From Petrosia ficiformis (taxonomy: Eukaryota; Porifera; Demospongiae; Haplosclerida; Petrosiidae): 64,000 nt of DNA. Below, one piece after another: positions 45,751 through 56,423 of this stretch. A program made the position numbers and the translations under genes. The stretch is taken from assembly GCA_947044365.1 (NCBI GenBank), contig OX345652.1, positions 3,733,374-3,797,373 on the forward strand. The letters are read 5' to 3'. Positions within the stretch are counted from its first letter, which is position 1; the number at the start of each line of letters is the position of its first letter. Below the pieces are notes generated by a model. That model was not told the origin of the DNA, did no database searches, and saw only the letters and a list, made by a program, of their open reading frames with translations.

Positions 45751-45756
45751 AACTGA
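45751..45756 (-). promoter_or_regulatory. Initiator-like TCAGTT, 53 nt upstream of the C start
   Basis: Gene-strand CCTGTTTAACATTTCAGTTTGTATTTATT; the same block and spacing as at 11541-11546. Confidence 0.4.
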
Positions 45757-46640
45757 AATGTTAAACAGGAAGCTTAAGTTGTAGTGCTGTTCATCATTTT
45801 GGCTACTAGAAGCATATCATAATGAACAAGACTGCAACTTCTCTCCGGTAGTACTAATAACAGTGTTTACTTACAATCCCGACTGTGAATGTTGCACCGA
45901 AAAACATGACTATATCATAATGTAAACCTCCCACAAAGTTTATTAATCAAATATTACAAGAGATTATTCAAGTAATTCAACTCAATGTTGTAGTAAAGCA
46001 GAAATCAAAATTTAATATTAAGTTAGTTTGTGCACAAAGTATCATCGAAAGGATTAGTGTAACATAATTATGGGTTTTAACTAAAACAGACATCTCAACA
46101 AAATTAACAAAAGAAGCTTCCTAATATCTGGTATAAAAAAGAGCTTTTATAATTATTACACTAAAGAGAGAAATCCAATTACATTTGAAATTCAATTAAC
46201 ACAAATATTAAATAATGTGATTACAATAGATGCCTCATCATAGTTGCCATAAGAACCATAAACAATACTAGTTTATAAATATTAAATTCAGCATCACTGT
46301 GCATGAAGAATCAATCTTTTAAACAGTTTATATTGACATTAGGACAAATAACAATAGACAACACTATAGGCCATTCACATTCACCTTGTCCTCTGAATTA
46401 ATTTCATAACTTGTGTTTGGAATAAGAAAAAGTTCTTTTTACATGTACTGTTATCATAATTATAATTACCTTTCCATTCTTCTTTTGTGTATATTAAATT
46501 TCAATCCTTTGTTTCATTATTGAGATACAGTATAATCTGTATTAACATTATAACATTAAACTATACACTTACTACATATAAATCCATTATTTCCTAATTT
46601 TGAGGTTGTTGTGAATGTGCACAGACTTTAGAATCACTAC
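45757..46640. other. 5' flank of C, nothing recognised
   Basis: AT-rich. The first 400 bases match 11547-11973; the rest is unique to this unit because a MITE occupies the corresponding place on the left. Confidence 0.45.
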
Positions 46641-46935
46641 GAATATAATATACATTATAATTAGCACAATAAGTCACGGTATATGTTTATGACACACTTT
46701 TGAATGAACAAGTGTACAACACTAATTAGTAATAATCTGCCATGTTGAATAACAACTAAGTATAATGAGGATAACAAGTATTGTCAGGAGGTATATGGGG
46801 AATAGTAAACAGAGACCTGTTTTCACAACTCTGTCATTCAACGTAGTAAAATTTCTAGATTCAGATTCAGAAAGGAAAGGAATATGAAATAATTGAGAAA
46901 AGTATAATTATAATCTGTATACAGAAGTAACACTT
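46641..46935 (-). pseudogene. Short remnant of the receptor family (membrane region)
   Basis: The complement keeps pieces of the membrane block before SRYST and the following loop (46740-46870), with stops and small deletions. It corresponds to 12400-12600. Confidence 0.6.
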
Positions 46936-47370
46936 ACAACACACATATAACGATATGGCAGTATAACAATCAATTAGTATCAACTTGAATCGAATTACAT
47001 TTTAGCAAAAAGTATAACATTGCTACTTCTCAGGTAGTGTATATAATAACAGGAGCCCATAATGATGTTGACCAGGAAGCGGAAGAGTAGGAGTGGCAAT
47101 GACCATGCATTTAATTAAATTGGTCAATGATCATCTGTTACTATTTTTAGAACCTAATGTATCCACACCTTTGTTAAATATGGCTTCTAGAAAACGAACA
47201 GCTACTACTACTACATTGACTAATTTTCTTGTAAAGCCGAGAACAGAATTGGGCAATAATCTGGCTCATGTAGACTGTGAAGATATTACTACTGAAGCCA
47301 TTGACAAATATTTAAGGAGATTTACACTGCCCAATATACAGTCAGGTGTAATAATAACACTTGTAATCCA
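46936..47370. other. Foreign insert between two remnants, with a short plus-strand frame
   Basis: This piece is unlike the receptor family. A plus-strand frame from 47180 to 47380 (within a longer frame from 47093) begins MASRKRTATTTTLTNFLVKP, a basic, Thr-rich start reminiscent of the N-termini of some transposase-derived zinc-finger proteins. It then reads DCEDITTEAIDKYLRRFTLP before running into pseudogene sequence. It could be a fragment of a captured gene or transposon; no family can be assigned. Confidence 0.35.
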
Positions 47371-48350
47371 AAGGAGTTGAATAATGACTAAGTATAATGA
47401 GGATAACAACTATTGTCAGGAGGTATATGGGAAATGCTAAACTGAGACCAGTTTTCTATAACTCAGTCATCCAATTATAAAAACACAGTGGAAATCCTAT
47501 ATTCGGATTCAGAAAGGAAAGAAAAATAGAAATAAATTGGGCAAGGGCAGCATGATAGTCTGTATAGAATATTAATGCTCTTAGTACACCTACATTAGCA
47601 GCTTGAGCATAGAATATAATACCATTAAGAGTACCAGCTGTTAGTGTCAGTCTTAGAGCATATAACAGGTAAATTAGTAGTGGACCAACAACTGTATACA
47701 ATAGTATAGTTTATCACTACATTCATAACAACCACTAGAACCAAATACAACACTATACGAGTCTTCCACAGAGAACTCCGCTTCTGTGAGATAAACATAT
47801 AGGCACATGTTCTGAAAGATTTAATGAATATGCTAACATATAAATACCACTGACAAATACTAAACTGTGAAAGTTTACAAAATTGAAAAGGACAATCTCT
47901 AGCAATACCAAATAAACTAGTGTTGTCTTTCATCTTCAATACACCAAGCCAGGAGCTAGCAAAACATCAGGTAGAGAAATAATTAAATTGTTGATGTCAC
48001 ATTTTGTATTCAACTGCAGGGCTTTGTTAAAGTTTTGTATTGCTTGATCACATATTCCCTTCACTAAAGTGAAACCAATTGGACAATTACTCAATCTTAT
48101 TCATTATAAAACTACAAAAGAATGGAGAGAATAAAACATATATCTCTTTATAATTCAATGAAGATGGAATATGAGCATAGTCTATAATGGTAATATTAAT
48201 AATTGAACCAGGATTTGTACAATTTTCTGTGATAATTTGGTACTTTTCAACAGGAAGTACATGTGAGTCTGAATTTTTTATTTGATTATCATACTTCGTG
48301 ATATTAATAGGTGAACAAGAAATTTATGAATTTCTTTAAGAATTTGCCGC
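47371..48350 (-). pseudogene. Larger remnant of the receptor family
   Basis: The complement encodes, with frameshifts, the end of the ectodomain (SIFGIARDCPFQFC-like region near 47900), a damaged cysteine module near 47750, and the first membrane segments (GPLLIYLLYALRLTLTAGTL, then VGVLRALIFYTDYHAAL) to 47456. The rest of the membrane domain and the N-terminal half are gone. The same remnant at 12795-13620 has a further 0.7-kb deletion and the MITE insertion. Confidence 0.7.
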
Positions 48351-48987
48351 TTTTTGTAAGAAAGTATATGTCAATATAAAAGTTCCATTTGCAAAAACCA
48401 GCTCATGCATTGCTACTGAAGGTTTAGTTATTGCATGTTGCATCTGATACATGTTTGAAATTTTACATTCAAAACTACTGTGTGAAAATTTGGATTCGAG
48501 AGGGTAAGCCTGAGGTGCAGTTAAATTCTTCAACTGCATATGCATTTTTAGTGAAAGAGTATACTAATGTAATCTTTGTCAGAATCATAATTCTACATGT
48601 ACATGTACATGCATGTAGAATAACTCTATCATTATTGTTGTATATGTGTGAATGTAAGTATCCATTAATCAATTGTTATGTGTAAAATGAAGCAATAATT
48701 ATTAAATGAAGACTCTCGATGAATATTATGTATATGAATTTGGAGAAAAGTATATTATGAATTATGTATACCTAATGAAATTCACAAGACAAAATTAATA
48801 ATTAATAAAACATCATGTGACGCTTTCTTCTTTTTAGTCACAAAATTAAAGAACAATATTATTTATCCATCAGCACAGAACAACTTATAAAACAGTATAG
48901 TAAGGAAACAAAAACAATTATTTTGGTAATGAACACACACAAACTGTATTTAGTAAAACGAAAGTGTTGCATGGGTATTTTTTGGTT
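48351..48987. other. Spacer between remnant and D
   Basis: No gene seen; the counterpart of 13621-14261. Contains a 32-base palindrome-like block (ATTCTACATG ... CATGTAGAAT) at 48591-48622. Confidence 0.5.
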
Positions 48988-51900
48988 TCAAAAACCAACC
49001 ACAGGCTCACGAAAATCTTTGCAAGATTCATAAAAGGAGCCACTGGCATCTGATAGAAGAAGACCGCTTCTGCAATTACGAGGATTGATAATGAAAACAC
49101 AATTTCGCTTAAGTCGTGGAAATTTTGATATCAACTTCGATTTCACCTTTTCAAGTAACCCAGTAACCACTAGGAAATGATACAGAAGAACGAGAGTGAA
49201 ACATAGAAATACTGCGAGTACAAGTGTAACAACGATGTCATAGTATATCCAAAGTTCGGTTGATGCAGGAAAAATAAAAAAATATGAACCAATGACATAT
49301 ATCATTATCAAATTCAACATTACTAAGGAATCCAGAATATTAACAAACCTATTTCTGAAAGGTTTGATGTGCCCTTGTATGACAACAAATACAATAATGA
49401 TCGGGCATGTTATAACATTAGTAAGTAGAATCTTAAAACCCCGAAAAGCTGTGTATATGATATACATTATAATGAGTAGAAATAGCCGAGCAGTGAACCA
49501 ATACTTCCTCTTTTCTCTGTAGGGTCCGTGAATTGCTTCATAAATTGGACGCAAGTATTTGTCTCCAAGAGAGCATTTCAGGAATGCTCTGCCTCCAATT
49601 AGTATTGTAATGTAAGGTATTAGTAGTGCACCAACAATTACGAGGGTGAATGCCATAAGAAGAACATGTCCATTTTCTTTTCCATACTCTATTGATCCAT
49701 TCTTATACCATACATAGAGAGGATTCTCACTTGTGTATATTGTAGCTGGGGTGAACACGTCAATTATTGTTATTAACAGCTTTGAGAAGGAGAGGTGTAC
49801 AACAGTAACTAGTACTTGTACTGATGAGTGAGATATTCTGTTTGAAAGCCACGTTGAATAACGACTGAGTACAATGAGGACAACAACTATCGTCAGGAGG
49901 TATATGGAGAATACTAAACTGAAACCAGTTTTCCATAACTCATTCATCCCGTCATAAAAACATAGTGGAAATCCTAGATTCAGATTCAGAAAGGAAAGGA
50001 ATATGGAAATGAACCGAGAAAGGGCATGATGACGGTCTGTATACAGTAGTAACACTTCTAGTACACCTACATTGGCAGCTTGAGCATAGAATATAATACC
50101 ATTAAGAGTACCGGTTGCTAGTGTGAGTCTCATAGCATATAACAGGTATATTAGTAGTGGACCAGCAACTATGTACAACAGTATAGTCCATAATGATTTA
50201 TTACTACATTTATAACAATCACCAGAACCAAATACAACACTGTAGGATTCTATACAACTTCCACACAGAACTCCTTCTCTGTTAGAGAAACATATAGGCA
50301 CGTGTTTTGATAGATTTGCTGAATTAGCTAACATATAACTGCCATTGATGAGTACGAAACTCTGGAAATATGCCATTCGTTTACAAAATTCTAAAGGACA
50401 GTCTCCAGTTATACCTAAAATACTAGTGTTGCTTTTCGTCTTCAACACCCCAAGCCAAGTATTAGCAATATAATGTGGTAATGAGATGGATAATGTATTG
50501 ATGTCGCATTTTGCAATTACCTCTTTAGCTTTGCTAAAATTTCCTATCGTATAATCACATTGACATACACCCTCTTCTAAAATGAAACCAATTGGACAAT
50601 TACTCAATCTTATTAAAACTCCTTCTACATCATTACTGGAAAATGGAGAGAGTAAAACAGGTATCTCTTGATATTTAGTTGAAGGTGGAATATTGTCATA
50701 ATGTATAATCGTGATATTAATGATTAAACAGGAATTTTTATGACTTTCTTTGAGAACTTGGTATTGATCACTAGAAAGTACGTGTGAATTTGAATGTCTC
50801 ATCCGATTGCTATAAATATCAGAGTTGTCTAATGATACACTGACTGTTGAATGTACATGATTTCCTGATCCATCCAATGCACACATACTAAGGTGAATAG
50901 TTTCTCCAGGATAGTGGTTAACTCCTAGTGTTTTATTATCACATACTTTCATCATATATGGATCACTGGATATATCCAATATATCATTATTGGTAGTGTT
51001 TGCAATATTGAATTTTCCAAGGTATTCTTTTGTTGATTTTACAATTTTGTTCGAAGTAATAGAATAACAAGAATAAATAGGAGAGGCATGAATTGTATTG
51101 CCACCTATATGAGCCGAGTTATTAACAAAATTCACAATGCTGTTATTAGAATTAGGAATTGTAAAACACATTCCGGGTTTGTGCTGAAAGTGGATTTCAT
51201 TCCAAAAATGGCTCCTCCTAACTGTTCTGCTGTGTTGTTATAAAATGTGACATTTAAACTGTCATTAAAATATAGAATGGATTCCCATAATCGTATAGCT
51301 GCTCCAGATTTGGCTTGATTATTCTCAAATATAACATGACCATTCAAATAAATTGTGGAACTTAAAGCATCTATTACAGAACCATAATTATACAAGAAAT
51401 GACTTGGCTGTGATGAAGAGCCATTGATTTTCACATGATGAATATTATTGAAAGTGAATATTCCAGTGTTGGAAGGTGAAAATTTTATGTTAGACTGAGA
51501 ATTATTATAAGCTGTAATGCTCTCCAGAGTCACACCAACTTTACCTATCTCAGTAATTTGACGACCATATACAGTGACCAAAATGCAAGCTCCACTTTTT
51601 ATAGATAAATTCTTTTTGAATGTCACATTTTTGAAGTAGAACTCCACTCCAGTTACTGGTGATGCAACACCAAGATATACAGCTCCATAAACATCATTAA
51701 ATATATTAGGTATACCTTTGTGATCTTTAATGGTGGTGTTAATTATATTCAGAACCTGAATTCTTAAAGATGTATAATGTTCATCTAACGAACTATCATG
51801 AATCATATAGAATACTAAAGCACTTCCATAGCAAGGGTAGTGTAAGTTAATGTTATGATCGAAAGAGCTGTTTCCACTTATTTCAGTGCGGCCTTCGGTA

Positions 51901-52817
51901 GTATTGAACATCAAGATCAAGACAGCAGCAGCAAGATTACCAAAATTGTGAAGAAACTGTGTCTGTTCTATGCTAACCACTGGATGAAACGTTTTTTGAT
52001 TAAAAATGACAGTTAATGCAGCTGCATTCACTATTGTAAAAGGTGCATTCTTCATACTATGATATAGATCAGGAATGCATAACTTAGCTTTGTTGTAAAT
52101 GAATTCAGTGTTGGCCATAAAAGTACAGTCAAAAAGTGTAATGATAGGATAATCAATACCTTGTATAACTTGATAATTATTGTCTACATCAGAAAATAGC
52201 ATCAACACACCACTACCAACACTAACTGCCTTTGAATTTGTATTGCTAAGTTTTATTCCAATGTTGTTGTTAACAGACATTTGCAAGAAACTGGAATTTT
52301 GCAAGTTAACAGCAACAAAAGCAAATCCATAGTAATTAGTAATGTTAATGTTACTTATATTTGCTGTGCATTGCATGAAAAGGACGGTAGCAGCATGAAC
52401 ATCTGAGAACCGAAATAGAGATGAATTAACTCTTTGATGTAAAGTAGATGGCAGAGTTGCTCCACAATCACGGAATACTACTCTTGTTAAAACTACACTT
52501 ATATTAATAAAGGCAAACCCAGCAGTAGAATGTGGAGTAGTATTATTATTTTGATGAGTACAAGTAACTGTTGCAAAGTGAGAAGAGTCACTCGTAATAT
52601 TAATTGACCGGATTCCACTCACAATACAAAACCCACTGCGACTTACTTCATAGTTTACTGAATGCTTCAAAATGAGAATCACATCTTCTCCTAGCGTTTT
52701 GTTACATAACCATATTTCTAACTCCTCTCCATTTCTAACTAGATGACACCCTCCAGTAAAGATCAAAACTTCAAGCACAAAAATAAGAAGATACCATTTA
52801 GTGGATACAAATACCAT
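48988..52817 (-). pseudogene. Subfamily D copy, full length except for a single-base frameshift near 51160
   Basis: Two overlapping frames, 51132-52817 and 48988-51171, together cover a complete D protein (1276 codons if one base is added). The break lies where the intact copy at 14262-18083 reads GGAATTTGTAAAAC and this copy reads GGAATTGTAAAAC, i.e. one T missing from a run of three. Everything else is sound: start MVFVSTKWYLL at 52817, GGAIFG, YPGETIHLS, CGSC-X12-CYKC, the A-type membrane domain and the tail SFYESCKDFREPVVGF. Because it is a single homopolymer-length change, a sequencing or assembly error is a real possibility. If real, the product would be a truncated ectodomain of about 560 residues. 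Confidence 0.75.
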
Positions 52818-52838
52818 GTCTGTTAACTACCAGCAGAC

Positions 52839-53300
52839 TGTACTGAAGATATGTTTGTTTCACGTAATATAACTACAAACTGAAACTTCATTATTAGTAA
52901 ACGAGAAATGAATAGCCGTGAATAAATGATTATTAGCCATCTGAATAGAAGTATTGTGCATTTGGATGGTAATAAGATATACAATGTCCAAGTGTACAAT
53001 TATCTGAAATTCCAAATTTGTATTGAAGATGTTTGTTCAAAATAATATACATGTAACTACAAACTGAAACTTGATAATTAGTAAACAGGTGATAGGAAAT
53101 GAAAGCTGTGAATAAATGATTTTTAGATTCATTGCCATCTGAATAGAAGTATTGTGCAGTTTGGACGGTGATAAGATATACAATGTCCAAGTGTAAAATT
53201 ATCTGAAATTCCAAATATATTTGTATTGAAGATGTTTGTTCAAAATAATATACATGTAACTAAAAACTGAAACTTGATAATCAGTAAACAGGAAAGACTA
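52839..53300 (-). repeat. Tandem repeat upstream of the D copy, three promoter-like units
   Basis: The same array as 18105-18565, nearly base for base, with the nearest TCAGTT (gene strand) at 52878-52883, 61 bases before the ATG. Confidence 0.7.
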
Positions 53301-53940
53301 AAGAGTAACATTGCAACTTCTTGACTAGTGTACATTTACAATTTCTGACGATACTGTACATTTATACATAATATATAGAGAAGTTAATTAGGAAGAACCC
53401 TCCTAATGGTGTTAAAGTCCACAGAAAAACAGACACTCTCTTTCCAGGAAACAACATGACCACAGCCGAACTCAAACGAATGAATATTTTATAACGATAT
53501 CGAATCAGAGGAGTTAACAAAAAATAATTTCAAGACATTAAACAATCATCATTTGTTAAAATAACAGTAACATGTGGAAACCTAGCAGTATGACAAATTG
53601 ACGATGAAAACTATTATAGAGAGTGATGAAACTAATAGTGTCAGTTGTAATATTATTTACTTTTAGAGCATGTGGGTTTAAGATGAATTGTGTATCTTAT
53701 GCCAACTATAGCATAAGTTAAATCTATTGCATATGTGTTTTGCCAGCTTGCTAATGTTATGAATCTTCTAGCAAAGATAATTCAAATTAGAGAAATATAA
53801 GCCATTGCTACTGCAAGTATGTTCATTCATGATATACAGTACTGTGTTGATTGAGAGTACATGTGTAAATTATAAACCAAAAATTGAAACCAATCAACAG
53901 ATAATATTGTCACAACAATATAATTATTTTATGATTATGC
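53301..53940. other. Spacer, nothing recognised
   Basis: Almost identical to 18566-19199, with only scattered single-base differences seen. Confidence 0.5.
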
Positions 53941-53957
53941 GTATTTATAATTGTATG

Positions 53958-54021
<64 letters not shown>

Positions 54022-54160
54022 CCATTGTATGATTATATGTATTTATGTATATATAATTATATATTTGTATAATTATATATAATTTATATAATATATATAT
54101 ATGTATATATATGTATATATATGTATATATAATTATATACAAAATATTATATATATAATT
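53941..54160. repeat. AT microsatellites
   Basis: A TA run at 53966-54012 and TATG/TATA repeats at 54090-54140. Longer than the counterpart at 19208-19380. Confidence 0.85.
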
Positions 54161-54263
54161 ATAATAACAAGAGTGTACTATAATGTTTATCATTTTGATA
54201 GTGGATGGTTTATAGTTAAACTACTAAAGTTTGTTCAACAGTTACTTTCAATTTGTAAAAAAA

Positions 54264-54702
54264 CAAGTGTATATAGAGAAAAAAACATCCCTATGATTGC
54301 TTTACAAATTTAAGTGAAGATATGACTGCTTTGTGGTGTGCAGAATTCAGTAATCATGGCTGACTTTATCAAGCATGAAAGACAACAGCTTATTATAGTT
54401 ATTATTTTGATTATCTACTCTCCTGACCTTTCAAAGGACCTTGTAGAACTTTAGGAATATATTTCAGGCAGAATAGCTAGCTATTAGTTCCAGTTTCTAC
54501 GTAAGCTCAACAGCTTTCTTTCTGCTGGTGTGTAGAGCTTGATCGCGCGTTCGTTTACGCGCCACGCCCATTAATTGACCGAGCCCCCCGGGAATGACGC
54601 AACTTCCTTAACTACGTATACAACGCATAGTCGCGCAAGTGACACAAACATATATATACATAATTATTATATAAAGCAATTATAGGGATGGCCCTACGGG
54701 CC
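54264..54702 (+). mobile_element. 439-bp MITE-like element, absent from the duplicate locus
   Basis: Starts CAAGTGTATATAGAG ... CATCCCTATGATTGCTTT and ends AAAGCAATTATAGGGATG then GGCCCTACGGGCC. It is the same family as 13008-13509 in the opposite orientation and shares the internal block with ATTAATTGACCGAGC, CCCGGG and GACGCAACTTCC. The 250 bases after the left end are unlike the other copy. At the paralogous site (19480-19495) only a run of A is present, so insertion followed the segmental duplication, or the left copy lost it. The target duplication cannot be resolved within the A run. Confidence 0.75.
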
Positions 54703-54711
54703 ATAAAAATG

Positions 54712-54718
<7 letters not shown>

Positions 54719-54753
<35 letters not shown>

Positions 54754-54775
54754 CATTTTATGATTATATGTATTT

Positions 54776-54818
<43 letters not shown>

Positions 54819-54822
54819 ATAT
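54719..54822. repeat. (TA)n microsatellites
   Basis: Two alternating AT runs flanking a TATGCATTTTATGATTATATG segment that corresponds to 19527-19555. Confidence 0.85.
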
Positions 54823-54980
54823 ATATAGTACACTTACAGGTCTTATATACAAAAATATAGACCCGAGGTTTAGTGTCCAAGGATGTGATATAGCCCGAGC
54901 CTGCGAGGGCTATATCACATCCGAGGACACTAAACCAAGGTTTTATATTGTTTTATATAAGAACTGTAAGTGTACTATAT
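54823..54980. mobile_element. 158-bp foldback element, absent from the duplicate locus
   Basis: ATATAGTACACTTACAG at the left is matched by CTGTAAGTGTACTATAT at the right. The arms pair through GGTTTAGTGTCC and GGATGTGATATAGCCC to a small loop at about 54900. No open frame. Inserted in an AT run, so no target duplication can be read. A partial related arm (CACAGGTCTATATACAAAAATATAAGACC) follows at 55013-55042. Confidence 0.75.
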
Positions 54981-55355
54981 ACAATATATTGTATGCTGAT
55001 AGATTAAAGATTCACAGGTCTATATACAAAAATATAAGACCTAACCACATCAAACGGTTGCCATGGTAGCATGCTATATATATATATATATAATATATAT
55101 ATAATTATATATATAATTATATATATATTTATATATTTTATCAAACAGTGTTTACCATTGAAACAACGAATCCATACATTTTCAATTAGACATTCAAATT
55201 ACGCACTATGACCGTATTGTACTGGACGCGCGTCACCGGAGGTTTTATTATACAGAAAATCACCTGACCGGATGTTTTATTTTACAGCGTGTCACATGTT
55301 GCTAAGTAAAAATTGTGTAGAAAGAGATTACTCTCTAATTTCTTTAGTTTTGACG
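54981..55355. other. Spacer with a partial foldback arm, AT repeats and the upstream part of an orphan exon
   Basis: 55013-55070 resembles half of a foldback element; 55074-55135 is AT microsatellite; 55136-55355 matches 19640-19860 upstream of the orphan exon. Confidence 0.5.
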
Positions 55356-55373
55356 ATGGTGAAGTTAGATGAG
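55356..55373 (+). other. Orphan first coding exon with splice donor, second copy
   Basis: Same MVKLDE-GTAAGT structure as 19861-19878, in the duplicated spacer. Downstream sequence to 56423 again shows no second exon. Confidence 0.35.
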
Positions 55374-55559
55374 GTAAGTTTTGTGTATGATACAATGTGA
55401 AAATAGAGAAGTTTTTATATGTTCAGTGCTGAGGTTGCCTGAGATAGCTACTGGATTTAACTTGTAAATGCTTCAAGATGACCATCTTTATCATGATAGT
55501 TTGAATAATAAAGTATTGCAAAGTAATAATAGGCAAAAACAAGCATTATTTGATAAATT

Positions 55560-55678
55560 TATTATCGCACAGATACCCAGGAAATATTACTCATTGGATA
55601 CAGCATGCCACTCGTCCTTCGGACTCGTGGCAACACTGTATCCAGTTCGTAATATTTCCCGGTATCTGTGCAATAATA
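55560..55678. mobile_element. 119-bp foldback element, second copy
   Basis: Same element and position relative to the orphan exon as 20065-20183, with one obvious base change (CCAGTTCG for CCAGCTCG). Confidence 0.75.
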
Positions 55679-55841
55679 TATATATATATATATATATCGG
55701 TAATCATAATAACAAGAGAATACCATAATATATGTCATTATTGATATATAGTGGAGAGTTTATAGATAGACTACTAAAGTTTGTTCAACAGTTGTAGATT
55801 TTACTTTCAATTTGTAAAAAAAAGTTAAATCTATTGTCAGA

Positions 55842-55849
55842 TATATAAT

Positions 55850-55939
<90 letters not shown>

Positions 55940-55950
55940 ATATATATATG
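55842..55950. repeat. (TA)n microsatellite
   Basis: Counterpart of 20344-20502, about 50 bases shorter. Confidence 0.9.
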
Positions 55951-55984
55951 TATGTGTGCATGTGTGTATGCGTGTGTGTGCTTG

Positions 55985-56423
55985 CGTGGATGCATGTATA
56001 TGAGCATATGTGTGACTAGTGTATATGGAATGTATAAAATACATCTAGTTACATATGAAATATATTTTCACACAAACAGAATCATATCATGTTAGTTTAT
56101 TTTGCTAATGCAGCAAATAAAATTAAGGCACTTTACAATCAATGAAGACATACCACACACCAATTATTAAAAGATGATAACAATAATAAAAAAGTTAAAC
56201 ATAGGTTCAAATTGAAGGGAAATTAATGCAAATTTAACTATAGTTATATAATGATTCAGCATGATTTTATAAAACAGCAATATAGTGTTTGTCACTGTGA
56301 CAAAGCTACGATATAACACACAACAATTTAAGTATGAAATGTGAAATGCCATGCAGTTCAGTATATAAACAACAAACAGATGACATATACACAAATCACA
56401 ATACAAAAATAACAAAATGAATG
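55985..56423. other. 3' flank of the A gene
   Basis: Matches 20536-20966. No gene is supported; the 86-codon frame at 56167-56427 is chance. Confidence 0.45.

Noticed and set aside
48591..48622. ACATGT palindrome as a regulatory operator
   Set aside because: It is a short simple repeat whose length differs between duplicates; nothing links it to a gene start.
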